Assembly (NCBI GenBank): GCA_017434985.1
Contig: JAFSFY010000040.1
Span: 1 to 64,000, forward strand
DNA from: Clostridia bacterium
GTDB taxonomy: Bacteria > Bacillota > Clostridia > Oscillospirales > Acutalibacteraceae
Direction: 5' to 3'
DNA length: 64,000 nt
Positions 49,551 to 57,620 of this stretch are shown here, in pieces (position 1 is the first letter of the stretch; the number at the start of each line of letters is the position of its first letter). The position numbers were made by a program, and so were the translations under genes. Below the pieces are notes generated by a model, which did no database searches, was not told the origin of the DNA, and worked only from the letters and a program-made list of their open reading frames with translations.

Positions 49551-50897
49551 TCAAAACAGGCTCTTGGCCATCTCGGTGAGTTTCGCTACCATATTATCGC
49601 CCGTTTCGGGTTCAAAACCGGCGCTGTAATAGGCCGATTCGTACACGTACGGCAAGAAGCGTTCGGGGGTGGGAATGTAGGATACGGGGTAGCCGATGTG
49701 TGAGAGTTGCATCATCAGCGTTTTGTCGGTAGGAGCCAATTGGCGCAACTGCTTCGCATAATCGCAGAACGGCTCACCGGGGGTGGAATACAACGCAAAC
49801 TCACCGATACGAATCACCAACAGCGGGATGTCCTTTTCGCGTTCGTCGTTGTCGTACCATTCGAGCAACGTGCGACCCGCGGCGTATTTTTGATTGTCGC
49901 TGTACGGCTCGCTCACCTTGTCCACGCGATTACCGTCTTCGTCGTAGGTCACTTCGGGCTCGGGACCCGCCATCACGACCTTGACACTGTCGAGAAATTC
50001 TTTGCCGGGGTCACGCTTTGTCGCGCGCAGCGTGTCCCACTTGAAAGAAACGGTATCATCGGTCAACTTCTCGGCAGTGCTTGCCGCTTCGAGATAGCCC
50101 CGGAACAAGCGCTCGCCGATCTGCTCGGTGGTGAGGGTGACGGGCTTTTTCAGCAAGAAATTGGCGTGGTTGATATCGCCCGAGAAGCCCGACACGAACA
50201 CCGACACAAAGTCGGGGCCGTACTGTTCTTTTAACAGACGTGCCAACACACCGGAATAGTCACTGCTGTATTCACTGGTACACACGGTATCGTGATGGCA
50301 CGCAAAGGAGACGAGCGTGCCAATGGGATTGTCTTGTTTATCTTTGAAGAGCAGGAGCGGCAACGTGGGATCGGGTTCGGCGGCGGTGCGCACCACCTGA
50401 TCGAGAAAATCGTACGGATTGGTGCGGATCTGGCCGTCTTTGAGCACGCAGTTGCGCACACAGGCAATGCCGTTCACCGCGGTGGCGGCGTAAAACGCAT
50501 CGGCTTCCTGCAACCGTTGATAGGCAAGGACGATCGCGTCGGCGGCGCGACGCACGATAATCTTCATCAACGCCGCCACTTCCTCGACGTTGTCATCCGC
50601 GTATTGGTCGGGGCGCACGGGCATGGACGTGTGCGCGTGGGTGGCACCCATCGCAATGCTGTAGGGGTCGATCGGGATGCGTTTTGCCACGTTTTCACGC
50701 ACGCGCTCGGAGAAGTTAAACGGCAACGCCAACGCATCCACACCGAGCACGGCGGCATAGGCACCGCCGCTTTCCACGACCATCGCCTTCACGTACAAAC
50801 GTTGCTTCACCGCCACGGCGTTGCGTTGGAAAAAGTAGCCGGGGATACCCGTGCCGAGCGGCGGGGTGACCTCTGCTTCATAAAATCCGACTTTCAT
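49551..50897 (-). CDS. Ceramidase-like metal-dependent hydrolase (copy 3)
   Basis: More distant paralogue of the two hydrolases at 42008 and 46982. The 448-residue protein has MKVGFYEAEVTPPLGTGIPGYFFQRNAVAVK, GATHAHTSMP, SFACHHDTVCTSEYSSDYSG, SGFSGDINHANF and VSYIPTPERFLPYVYESAYYSAGFEPETGDNM. The metal-binding His motifs are kept while other parts differ, so it probably acts on a related compound. It is not paired with a dehydrogenase. ATG at 50897 follows GAGGAG. The promoter TTGATT-16-TATAAT and a TTTTGTGCAAAA palindrome (50976) lie upstream. Confidence 0.68.
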   Translation of the reverse strand: MKVGFYEAEVTPPLGTGIPGYFFQRNAVAVKQRLYVKAMVVESGGAYAAVLGVDALALPFNFSERVRENVAKRIPIDPYSIAMGATHAHTSMPVRPDQYADDNVEEVAALMKIIVRRAADAIVLAYQRLQEADAFYAATAVNGIACVRNCVLKDGQIRTNPYDFLDQVVRTAAEPDPTLPLLLFKDKQDNPIGTLVSFACHHDTVCTSEYSSDYSGVLARLLKEQYGPDFVSVFVSGFSGDINHANFLLKKPVTLTTEQIGERLFRGYLEAASTAEKLTDDTVSFKWDTLRATKRDPGKEFLDSVKVVMAGPEPEVTYDEDGNRVDKVSEPYSDNQKYAAGRTLLEWYDNDEREKDIPLLVIRIGEFALYSTPGEPFCDYAKQLRQLAPTDKTLMMQLSHIGYPVSYIPTPERFLPYVYESAYYSAGFEPETGDNMVAKLTEMAKSLF

Positions 50898-50975
50898 CAC
50901 TACCATCTCCTCTAAGTTCTTACCCTCATTATACAATTCTGCTCTTAAAAATCAAGATGCTTGAAAAATATTTAC

Positions 50976-50987
50976 TTTTGTGCAAAA
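50976..50987. promoter_or_regulatory. Operator-like palindrome TTTTGTGCAAAA
   Basis: Identical to the site at 49491-49502, with a similar AAATATTTA flank, placed upstream of the promoter of hydrolase copy 3 and also upstream of the divergent ddh. Confidence 0.5.
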
Positions 50988-51053
50988 GAGGGGTAGCAAT
51001 TTGGAGAGATTTCTGTTAGAATAAGAGCATCTGTTAAAGAAGGTGACCTTGTT

Positions 51054-52040
51054 ATGAACATTCGCATCGGTATTGTCGGCTACGGCAATTTGGGCCGTGG
51101 CATTGAATGTGCCGTGAAACAAAACCCCGATATGACCCTGGCGGCGGTGTTTACGCGCCGCCCGCCCGAAACGGTAAAACTGCTGGACACGGCCACCCCC
51201 GTGTACACGGTGGCGGATATTCCGCAGTTTGTCGGCAAAATTGACGTGCTTATTTTGTGCGGCGGCAGTGCGACCGACCTGCCGAAACAAACCCCCGCAT
51301 ATGCCAAACTATTCCACGTGGTGGACAGTTTTGACACCCACGCCCGCATTCCCGAGCATTTTGCCGCGGTGGATGCCGCCGCAACCGAAGGCGGACACGT
51401 AGCGGTCATCTCTTGCGGATGGGATCCCGGTATGTTTTCGCTCAACCGCTTGTACGCGGGGGCGATCTTGCCCGACGGACACGATTACACGTTTTGGGGC
51501 AAGGGCGTCAGTCAAGGGCATTCGGATGCCATTCGCCGTATTGAGGGCGTGGTGGATGCCAAGCAGTACACCATCCCGCGTGACGAAGCATTGGAAGCGG
51601 TGCGAAACGGCGAAAATCCCACCCTCACCGCACGGCAAAAACACCTGCGCGAATGTTTCGTGGTGGCGGCGGACGATGCCGATAAAGCGCGCATCGAAAA
51701 CGAGATCAAAACCATGCCCAACTATTTTGCCGATTACGACACCGTCGTGCATTTCATTTCCCAAGAGGAACTTGACCGCGATCACAGCGGCATCCCCCAC
51801 GGCGGCATGGTGATCCGTTCGGGCAAAACGGGACAAAACGGCGAACATTCGCATCTTATCGAGTATCGCCTGAAACTCGATTCCAACCCCGAATTCACCT
51901 CCAGCGTGTTGCTGGCAGCGGCACGTGCGGCGTACCGCCTCGGCCAAAAGGGAGAGCGCGGTTGCAAAACGATGTTTGACATTCCGCCCGCCCTGCTCTC
52001 TCCCCTCTCGCCCGAAGAATTGCGCGCAACCTTGTTATAA
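51054..52040 (+). CDS. ddh: meso-Diaminopimelate dehydrogenase
   Basis: NADPH-dependent one-step conversion of tetrahydrodipicolinate and ammonia to meso-diaminopimelate for lysine and peptidoglycan. The 328-residue protein has the Rossmann start IRIGIVGYGNLGRGIE, CGGSATDLPKQTP, VDSFDTHARIPEHFAAVDAAA, ISCGWDPGMFSLNRLY and WGKGVSQGHSDAIRRI, all characteristic of Ddh. It is monocistronic with a terminator at 52045-52077. A weak promoter may lie near 51000-51020. Confidence 0.95.
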   Translation: MNIRIGIVGYGNLGRGIECAVKQNPDMTLAAVFTRRPPETVKLLDTATPVYTVADIPQFVGKIDVLILCGGSATDLPKQTPAYAKLFHVVDSFDTHARIPEHFAAVDAAATEGGHVAVISCGWDPGMFSLNRLYAGAILPDGHDYTFWGKGVSQGHSDAIRRIEGVVDAKQYTIPRDEALEAVRNGENPTLTARQKHLRECFVVAADDADKARIENEIKTMPNYFADYDTVVHFISQEELDRDHSGIPHGGMVIRSGKTGQNGEHSHLIEYRLKLDSNPEFTSSVLLAAARAAYRLGQKGERGCKTMFDIPPALLSPLSPEELRATLL

Positions 52041-52044
52041 GAGA

Positions 52045-52077
52045 AAAACGGCACTCGGTGATACCGAGTGCCGTTTT
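52045..52077. terminator. Bidirectional terminator, first of two identical copies
   Basis: AAAACGGCACTCGGT (52045-52059) pairs with ACCGAGTGCCGTTTT (52063-52077) around GAT. The same core hairpin recurs at 52603-52637. Confidence 0.85.
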
Positions 52078-52078
52078 G

Positions 52079-52318
52079 TTAATCGAATATATTTTCACGG
52101 TCAAATAAGGGCGAATCATAAAATTCTTTTAACGAGATTTCCAACCCCTCGCAGATCTCATAAATCACGTGCAGTTTCATGCTGGGGAAACGACAATTCA
52201 TCACCGTACTCAACGTCGATTGCGGCACGCCGCTTTTTTGAGAAAGGCCATACTGTGTCAGGCCACGTTCTTTGCACAATTCGGCAATCCGTTTGGCAAC
52301 GGCTTCATTCAATTTCAT
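52079..52318 (-). CDS. XRE-type helix-turn-helix regulator
   Basis: Predicted DNA-binding protein. The 79-residue protein is almost only an XRE helix-turn-helix domain: NEAVAKRIAELCKERGLTQYGLSQKSGVPQSTLSTVMNCRFPSMKLHVIYEICEGLEISLKEF. ATG at 52318 has AGGTGA 5 nt upstream. It is divergent from a small Cys-rich gene, with an inverted repeat at 52327-52358 between them that may be its operator. It is more AT-rich than ddh and rluD on its sides. Confidence 0.82.
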   Translation of the reverse strand: MKLNEAVAKRIAELCKERGLTQYGLSQKSGVPQSTLSTVMNCRFPSMKLHVIYEICEGLEISLKEFYDSPLFDRENIFD

Positions 52319-52326
52319 CGCAATCA

Positions 52327-52358
52327 CCTATACTTCGTTTACTTGATAAAAGTATAGG
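52327..52358. promoter_or_regulatory. Inverted-repeat operator candidate
   Basis: CCTATACTT (52327-52335) and AAGTATAGG (52350-52358) form a perfect 9-bp inverted repeat right at the start of the XRE gene, suggesting autoregulation. Confidence 0.5.
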
Positions 52359-52387
52359 CTTTTTTATTCTTAAATTACTTCGAGTAC

Positions 52388-52416
52388 TTGATATTTTAAA
52401 AAAATGGTGTTATACT
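52388..52416 (+). promoter_or_regulatory. Promoter of Cys-rich mini-protein gene
   Basis: TTGATA (52388-52393), a 17-bp spacer and TATACT (52411-52416). The transcript would have a leader of only about 15 nt. Confidence 0.6.
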
Positions 52417-52437
52417 TGGCTGGGATGTGATGGTAGT

Positions 52438-52599
52438 ATGGTATGCGAAAATAAATTTTGCATCTATTGGTCGGATGACCAATGCGTATTAAAAGAAATC
52501 ACATTGGATATTCAAGGCTCCTGCACAAGTTGTGTGTATATCACCATAGACGAAGATAAATTAGAAGATTTGCGTCGTTCTCAACTCAGCAAAGATTAA
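52438..52599 (+). CDS. Cys-rich mini-protein (DUF1540-like pattern)
   Basis: Function unknown. A 53-residue protein with five Cys at positions 3, 8, 16, 29 and 32 (VCENKFCIYW, DDQCVLKEI, GSCTSCVYI). The C-x4-C-x7-C ... C-x2-C spacing and the CxYxxxxxC pattern recall the DUF1540 family of small metal-binding proteins. The ATG at 52438 has no good SD, but a strong promoter sits close upstream, so initiation on a very short leader is possible. It is divergent from the XRE gene and ends in a terminator shared with rluD. Confidence 0.5.
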   Translation: MVCENKFCIYWSDDQCVLKEITLDIQGSCTSCVYITIDEDKLEDLRRSQLSKD

Positions 52600-52602
52600 C
52601 AC

Positions 52603-52637
52603 AACAACGGCACTCGGTGATACCGAGTGCCGTTGTT
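52603..52637. terminator. Bidirectional terminator, second of two identical copies
   Basis: AACAACGGCACTCGGT pairs with ACCGAGTGCCGTTGTT around GAT. It shares an unbroken 29-nt core with 52045-52077 and lies between the mini-protein gene and the converging rluD-like gene. Confidence 0.85.
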
Positions 52638-52639
52638 TA

Positions 52640-53560
52640 TTATTTTGCAATATGGGTAAGAACTTTTTGAAAATACGGTGGCAATGCGCTGTCGAATTCG
52701 AGATACTCGTTCGTAACGGGATGAATAAACCCAATCTTTTTGGCGTGGAGACATTGACCTTGAAGACCAATGCTTTGCAATGGTTGGCGACTGCCGCCGT
52801 ACACCGCGTCGCCTGCCACGGGCTGGCCGAGCGAGGCCATGTGCACGCGGATTTGGTGGGTACGTCCCGTTTCGAGCCGCAGGCGCACGTGGCTGTAACC
52901 CGCATACTCGGCGAGCACCGTATAATGTGTGACGGCATTCTTGGAGTTTTTGTCGGTGATGGCCATTTTTTTACGGTCGACGGGGTGACGACCGATCGGC
53001 GCGTTGATCGTGCCGCTATGTTCTTTTAAATGCCCCACGATGACCGCTTCGTATTCACGGGTGAAACTGTGCTCCTTGATCTGTTCGGCCAGACCTTGAT
53101 GCGCGGCATCGTTTTTCGCCACGATGAGCAGACCGCTGGTATCCTTATCAATGCGGTGCACGATACCGGGGCGGGTGACCCCGCCGATACCCGATAAACT
53201 GTCGCCGCAATGGGCGAGCAGGGCGTTCACCAGCGTGCCGTCGGGGTTACCTGCGGCGGGATGCACCACCATACCCTTCGGTTTGTTGACCACCAACAGA
53301 TCGTCGTCTTCGTACACGACGTCCAGCGGAATATCCTGCGCCACCGCTTCGCACGGGACGGGGTCGGGCGGCGATACCACCACCGACTCGCCCCCGACAA
53401 AGCGGGTGTTTTTGGATAAAAGACGGCCGTTTTGGTCGGTAACAAGCCCTTGTTCCATCCATTTTTGCACGGTGGCACGCGTCACGCTTAGTTGTTCCGC
53501 CAACACGCGGTCGGCACGTTCACCCGCGGCGGCGAGGTCAATGTACACCGTCTCGCTCAT
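52640..53560 (-). CDS. rluD: RluA family 23S rRNA pseudouridine synthase
   Basis: Isomerises uridine to pseudouridine in 23S rRNA. The 306-residue protein has an N-terminal S4 domain (RADRVLAEQLSVTRATVQKWMEQGLVTDQNGR) and the synthase domain with catalytic Asp138 in GIVHRIDKDTSGLLIVAK, followed by VRLRLETGRTHQIRVHMA. It overlaps lspA by 4 nt (ATGA), the order found in many Firmicutes. RluD is the best guess within the family because of the S4 domain. Confidence 0.9.
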   Translation of the reverse strand: MSETVYIDLAAAGERADRVLAEQLSVTRATVQKWMEQGLVTDQNGRLLSKNTRFVGGESVVVSPPDPVPCEAVAQDIPLDVVYEDDDLLVVNKPKGMVVHPAAGNPDGTLVNALLAHCGDSLSGIGGVTRPGIVHRIDKDTSGLLIVAKNDAAHQGLAEQIKEHSFTREYEAVIVGHLKEHSGTINAPIGRHPVDRKKMAITDKNSKNAVTHYTVLAEYAGYSHVRLRLETGRTHQIRVHMASLGQPVAGDAVYGGSRQPLQSIGLQGQCLHAKKIGFIHPVTNEYLEFDSALPPYFQKVLTHIAK

Positions 53561-54057
53561 TGCCTCTCCTCCGTCGGTCGGCGGTCGGCCTTTTCATCGT
53601 ACAAAAAGAAAAAGAAAAACAAGGTGATGAGCGCCCCGATCACCACGTAGCAATCCGCCACGTTGAACACGGGAAAATCGAAATTGATGGCAGCGATGTG
53701 GAAATGGAGCATATCCACCACAAAGCCGTTCACAATGCGGTCGATCAAATTGCCGATGCCGCCCGCCACGATGAGGATGAGACCCGCATTCAACAGACGG
53801 TAACGGCGATAACGGCTAAAAAGCAACACGCCGAGCAGAGCCAACATCACCACCGAAGTGAACGCCACGAACCACCAGCGTGCCCCTTGCATCATCCCGA
53901 ACGCCGCGCCGCGGTTTTCAAGATAGGTAAGGTCAAACACGCCTTCGATGAGTACCAGCGGATCGGCACCTTTGAGGTTGACAACCGTGAGCCATTTGGT
54001 GAGCTGATCAAGGCCGACGAGGGCCGCCACAATGACCACGACAATTGCTTGAAACAT
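53557..54057 (-). CDS. lspA: Lipoprotein signal peptidase
   Basis: Aspartic peptidase that cuts lipoprotein signal peptides before the lipid-modified Cys, needed by the several lipoproteins in this window. The 166-residue protein has four membrane segments, YLENRGAAFGMM, and the catalytic Asp106 in GGIGNLIDRI and Asp135 in FNVADCYV. It is co-transcribed with rluD. A hairpin separates it from ileS. Confidence 0.95.
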   Translation of the reverse strand: MFQAIVVVIVAALVGLDQLTKWLTVVNLKGADPLVLIEGVFDLTYLENRGAAFGMMQGARWWFVAFTSVVMLALLGVLLFSRYRRYRLLNAGLILIVAGGIGNLIDRIVNGFVVDMLHFHIAAINFDFPVFNVADCYVVIGALITLFFFFFLYDEKADRRPTEERQ

Positions 54058-54076
54058 ACCGTTTCTCCTTTTTTGA

Positions 54077-54108
54077 AAACAGCGGACAGGTTGCCCTGTC
54101 CGCTGTTT
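54077..54108 (-). terminator. Terminator after ileS
   Basis: AAACAGCGGACAGG (54077-54090) pairs with CCTGTCCGCTGTTT (54095-54108). On the minus strand TTTTC follows, so lspA expression may depend on read-through. Confidence 0.65.
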
Positions 54109-54111
54109 GAC

Positions 54112-56910
54112 TTATTGGTTGAGGATCGCCGCGCAGCGGGCGCACAGACCGGCATTGTCGCCGTCTTCTTTCACGGTGTCACTGTAGGTCCAGCAGCGGG
54201 CGCACTTGCCGCCTTCGGCGTGTGCCACCGACACGGACACACCGGCGAAATCGCCGGTAAAGTCGCCGCCGTTTCCGGCCACGACGTCCACCTTGGAAAC
54301 GATGAGCACCGTCGGCAACAATGCTTCGATCGATTGGACAAAGTCGAGCGCTTCGCCATCGGCGTACACGGTCACGCGTGCATCGAGCGAGCCGCCGATG
54401 ACCTTGGCGGTACGCGCGTTTTCAAGCGCTTTTTGCACGTCGTCACGCAAAGCGTGGATGCGGTCCCATTTGGCCATAAAGGCGTCATCAGGCGTCATAC
54501 CGCTGCCCGTGGGAATCTCGTTCAGCAGCACCGAACGGGCATCGTCGTCCTTGCCGTGCGGCATAAAGGACCAGATCTCTTCGGAGGTAAACGCGAGCAC
54601 GGGAGCCAGCAAACGGGTGAGCGTGTTGAGGATGCGATAGATGGCGGTTTGCGCCGCACGACGGCTTTCGCTGTCCGCCTTTTCCACGTACAAGCGGTCT
54701 TTGAGCACGTCCAAATAGAAGTTGGAGAGATCCACCACGCAGAAGTGGTGAATGGTATAGAACGCATCGTGGAAGTTGAATTCCTCATACGCTTTGCGCG
54801 CACGCACCACCACGTCGTCAAGACGCATCAGCGCCCAACGGTCGATATCGGTGAGCGCGTCATCCGCCACGCTGTCGGTATCGGGGTTGAAATCGTGAAT
54901 GTTGCCGAGAATGTAGCGCGCGGTGTTGCGCACCTTGCGATAGGTTTCGGACAACTGCCTGAGAATCTCTTTGGACAAACGCACGTCCACGCGGTAGTCA
55001 AGCGAGGCGACCCACAAACGCAAAATTTCGGCGCCGTAGGTATTGATGACCTCGTCGGGGGCGATGGCGTTGCCGGCGGATTTGTGCATCGCTTTGCCTT
55101 CGCCGTCCACCACCCAGCCGTGGGTGAGCACGTTTTTGTAGGGCGCTTTGCCGTTGCAAGCAACCGCCGTGAGCAACGAGGATTGGAACCAACCGCGGTA
55201 TTGGTCGGCGCCTTCCATATACAGGTCGGCGGGGTAGCACAGCTCCTCGCGTTCTTTGAGGACGGCGGCGTGGGACGAACCGGAGTCGAACCACACGTCC
55301 ATAATGTCGCTTTCTTTGCGGAATTGTTTGCCGCCGCAATGCGGACAGGTCGCACCGGCAGGCAGGATCTCGTTCGCTTCGTGGGTGTACCAACCGTTGG
55401 AACCTTCCTTGCGGAAGAGTTCGGACACGGCTTTGATGAAATCACCGTCGATGATGGGTTTGCCGCAATCTTCGCAGTAGAAGATCGGGATCGGCACACC
55501 CCACAAACGTTGACGGGAAATACACCAGTCACTGCGTTCACGCACCATCGAGATGATGCGGTCTTCGCCCCACGCGGGCATCCAGTTGACTTCTTTGATG
55601 GCGGCGACCGCTTCGTCTTTGAAACTGTCGACCGAGCAGAACCATTGATCGGTGGCACGGAACAACACGGGCTTTTTACAACGCCAGCAGTGCGGATATT
55701 GGTGCACGATCTTCTTCATCGCGAGCAACGAGCCCGTTTTGTCCATATGAACGGCGATGGCTTTGTTTGCCTCGTCGGTGGTCATACCGGCGCAGATCTC
55801 GCCCGCTTCCTCGGTCATTTTGCCTTCGCTGTCGACGGGAACGACCACGCCGATCTGCGGATATTTGCGGCAGACGTTAAAGTCGTCCACACCGTGGCCG
55901 GGAGCCGTATGTACGCAACCGGTACCGCTTTCGAGCGTCACGTGGTCACCCACGATGATGAGCGAATCACGGTCGAGGAACGGATGGCGCGCCGTCATCA
56001 GTTCGAGTTCGCGGCCGGTGAAGGAGGCGATCACCTCGTACTCGGTGATACCCGCGGCGGCGAGTGCTTCTTCTTTGAGCGCTTGCGCCAAAATGTAATT
56101 CTCATCACCGCATTTCACCACTTCGTAGGTGAAGTCGGGGCCGAGACAGATCGCCAAGTTGGCGGGCAACGTCCAGGTGGTGGTGGTCCAAATCACGAAA
56201 TAGGTGTTTTGCACGTCCACACCCGCCGCGGTGAGGACGCCGCAATCGTCGTTGACCGCGAATTTAACGTAGACGGAGTAGCACGGGTCTTGTCCGTATT
56301 CGATCTCCGCTTCCGCCAACGCGGTTTGGCATTCGGGACACCAATACACGGGTTTGAGGCCCTTGTAGATATAGCCTTTGGTGGCCATTTCGCCGAACAC
56401 TTCGATCTGGCGCGCTTCAAAATCGTGCGCCAACGTGAGGTACGGATGCTCCCAATCACCGAGAACGCCAAGGCGTTTGAACTGATTGGTTTGATCTTCC
56501 ACGTATTGGAGGGCGAAATCGCGGCAGATGTCGCGCAGTTCCACCGGCGACATCGAGAGCGCTTTTTCGATGCCCGCTTTGGCACGGGCTTTGAGTTCGA
56601 TGGGCAGACCGTGGGTATCAAAACCGGGCACAAACGGCGCTTTATACCCCGCAAGGTTGTAGTAGCGCACGATCATATCCTTGATGATCTTGTTGAGGGC
56701 GGTACCGATATGGATGTTGCCGTTGGCATAGGGAGGGCCGTCGTGCAACACGTAAAGCGGCTTGCCTTCGTTCTTTTTCATCAGTTTGCCGTAGATATCC
56801 TCTTCGTCCCACTTTTTCAGAAATTCCGGCTCGCGTTGGGGCAGACCCGCACGCATCGGGAAATCGGTTTGGGGAAGATTGAGGGTTTGGTTGAATTCTT
56901 GCTGTTGCAT
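54112..56910 (-). CDS. ileS: Isoleucine--tRNA ligase
   Basis: Charges tRNA-Ile. The 932-residue class I synthetase has a HIGH motif in ANGNIHIGTALNK (residues 67-70). The editing domain includes the WTTTTWTLPANLA motif and the KMSKS loop is in the clostridial form GKAMHKSAGNAIAP. It ends with a zinc ribbon CARCWTYSDTVKEDG...LCARCAAI. Bacterial type 1 length. No T-box leader is seen in the 40 nt upstream, unlike many Firmicutes ileS genes; expression probably comes from the divIVA side. Confidence 0.96.
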   Translation of the reverse strand: MQQQEFNQTLNLPQTDFPMRAGLPQREPEFLKKWDEEDIYGKLMKKNEGKPLYVLHDGPPYANGNIHIGTALNKIIKDMIVRYYNLAGYKAPFVPGFDTHGLPIELKARAKAGIEKALSMSPVELRDICRDFALQYVEDQTNQFKRLGVLGDWEHPYLTLAHDFEARQIEVFGEMATKGYIYKGLKPVYWCPECQTALAEAEIEYGQDPCYSVYVKFAVNDDCGVLTAAGVDVQNTYFVIWTTTTWTLPANLAICLGPDFTYEVVKCGDENYILAQALKEEALAAAGITEYEVIASFTGRELELMTARHPFLDRDSLIIVGDHVTLESGTGCVHTAPGHGVDDFNVCRKYPQIGVVVPVDSEGKMTEEAGEICAGMTTDEANKAIAVHMDKTGSLLAMKKIVHQYPHCWRCKKPVLFRATDQWFCSVDSFKDEAVAAIKEVNWMPAWGEDRIISMVRERSDWCISRQRLWGVPIPIFYCEDCGKPIIDGDFIKAVSELFRKEGSNGWYTHEANEILPAGATCPHCGGKQFRKESDIMDVWFDSGSSHAAVLKEREELCYPADLYMEGADQYRGWFQSSLLTAVACNGKAPYKNVLTHGWVVDGEGKAMHKSAGNAIAPDEVINTYGAEILRLWVASLDYRVDVRLSKEILRQLSETYRKVRNTARYILGNIHDFNPDTDSVADDALTDIDRWALMRLDDVVVRARKAYEEFNFHDAFYTIHHFCVVDLSNFYLDVLKDRLYVEKADSESRRAAQTAIYRILNTLTRLLAPVLAFTSEEIWSFMPHGKDDDARSVLLNEIPTGSGMTPDDAFMAKWDRIHALRDDVQKALENARTAKVIGGSLDARVTVYADGEALDFVQSIEALLPTVLIVSKVDVVAGNGGDFTGDFAGVSVSVAHAEGGKCARCWTYSDTVKEDGDNAGLCARCAAILNQ

Positions 56911-56950
56911 ATTGATGTCTCCTTAACATCCGCCAAAAGCGAATGGGTGA

Positions 56951-57604
56951 TTACTTCTTTTTACGGAAGGGATTGTGCGAACGGGTTTCGGGTTCTTCCT
57001 CATCTTCGGTGATATCGTAATCCGCACCGAATTTGAGCCCGTCGAAACGGGAAATGGGTTTCATTTCCCCCTCTTCTTCCGCTTCGGGCGCCTGCTCGGG
57101 TTCCTCGGGAACGCCGACCACGTTGGCATCCGCCGGCGCTTCTGCGGGAGCGGCTTTCTCCTCTTTCACTTCGGGGAGAGCACTGATGAGCGCCAAATGT
57201 TCTTTATACAGCGAAAGCAAGCGCGTTTTGAACGCCGTCGTTTCGCGTTGCAGACGAGCAAGCTCGTCATTTTCCTGTGCGATGGCACCGTTGGCATCCT
57301 CGCGAATGTGCTGCGCTTTGGCTTCCGCCTCATGAATGATCTGTTCAGCCTTGGCGTTGGCATCACGCAGGATGGTTTCGCCGGTGCGGTGTGCGTTGAG
57401 CAGGGCGCCGCGAATGTTGTCTTCGTCGGCACGATACTCGTTGACCTTGTCGGCGAGCACCTGCATTTTTTGCTTGAGGTCTTCATTTTCGCGGACAAGC
57501 GCTTCCATCGCTTCCACGCAGTTGTCAATAAAATCGTCCACCTCGTCGGTACGGTAACCGCGCCCACGGGTGAATTCTACGTTGCGGATCTCATCCAACG
57601 TCAT
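56951..57604 (-). CDS. divIVA: DivIVA family cell-division/polarity protein
   Basis: Coiled-coil protein that binds curved membrane at septa and poles. The 217-residue protein has the N-terminal lipid-binding region LDEIRNVEFTRGRGYRTDEVDDFIDN and a coiled coil to about residue 140. An acidic Pro/Glu/Ala-rich part and a basic tail RSHNPFRKKK follow. ATG at 57604 follows AAAGGAC; the codon before is GTG. It lies next to ylmH, sepF and ileS, the standard Firmicutes order. Confidence 0.93.
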   Translation of the reverse strand: MTLDEIRNVEFTRGRGYRTDEVDDFIDNCVEAMEALVRENEDLKQKMQVLADKVNEYRADEDNIRGALLNAHRTGETILRDANAKAEQIIHEAEAKAQHIREDANGAIAQENDELARLQRETTAFKTRLLSLYKEHLALISALPEVKEEKAAPAEAPADANVVGVPEEPEQAPEAEEEGEMKPISRFDGLKFGADYDITEDEEEPETRSHNPFRKKK

Positions 57605-57620
57605 CACAGAACAGTCCTTT

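Noticed and set aside
56911-56950. T-box leader for ileS
   Set aside because: Only 40 nt separate divIVA and ileS, too short for a T-box, and no T-box sequence is visible.
53560-57012. 1150-codon open frame on the plus strand
   Set aside because: It is antisense to lspA and ileS, both of which show full family motifs; the long frame follows from their GC-biased codon use.
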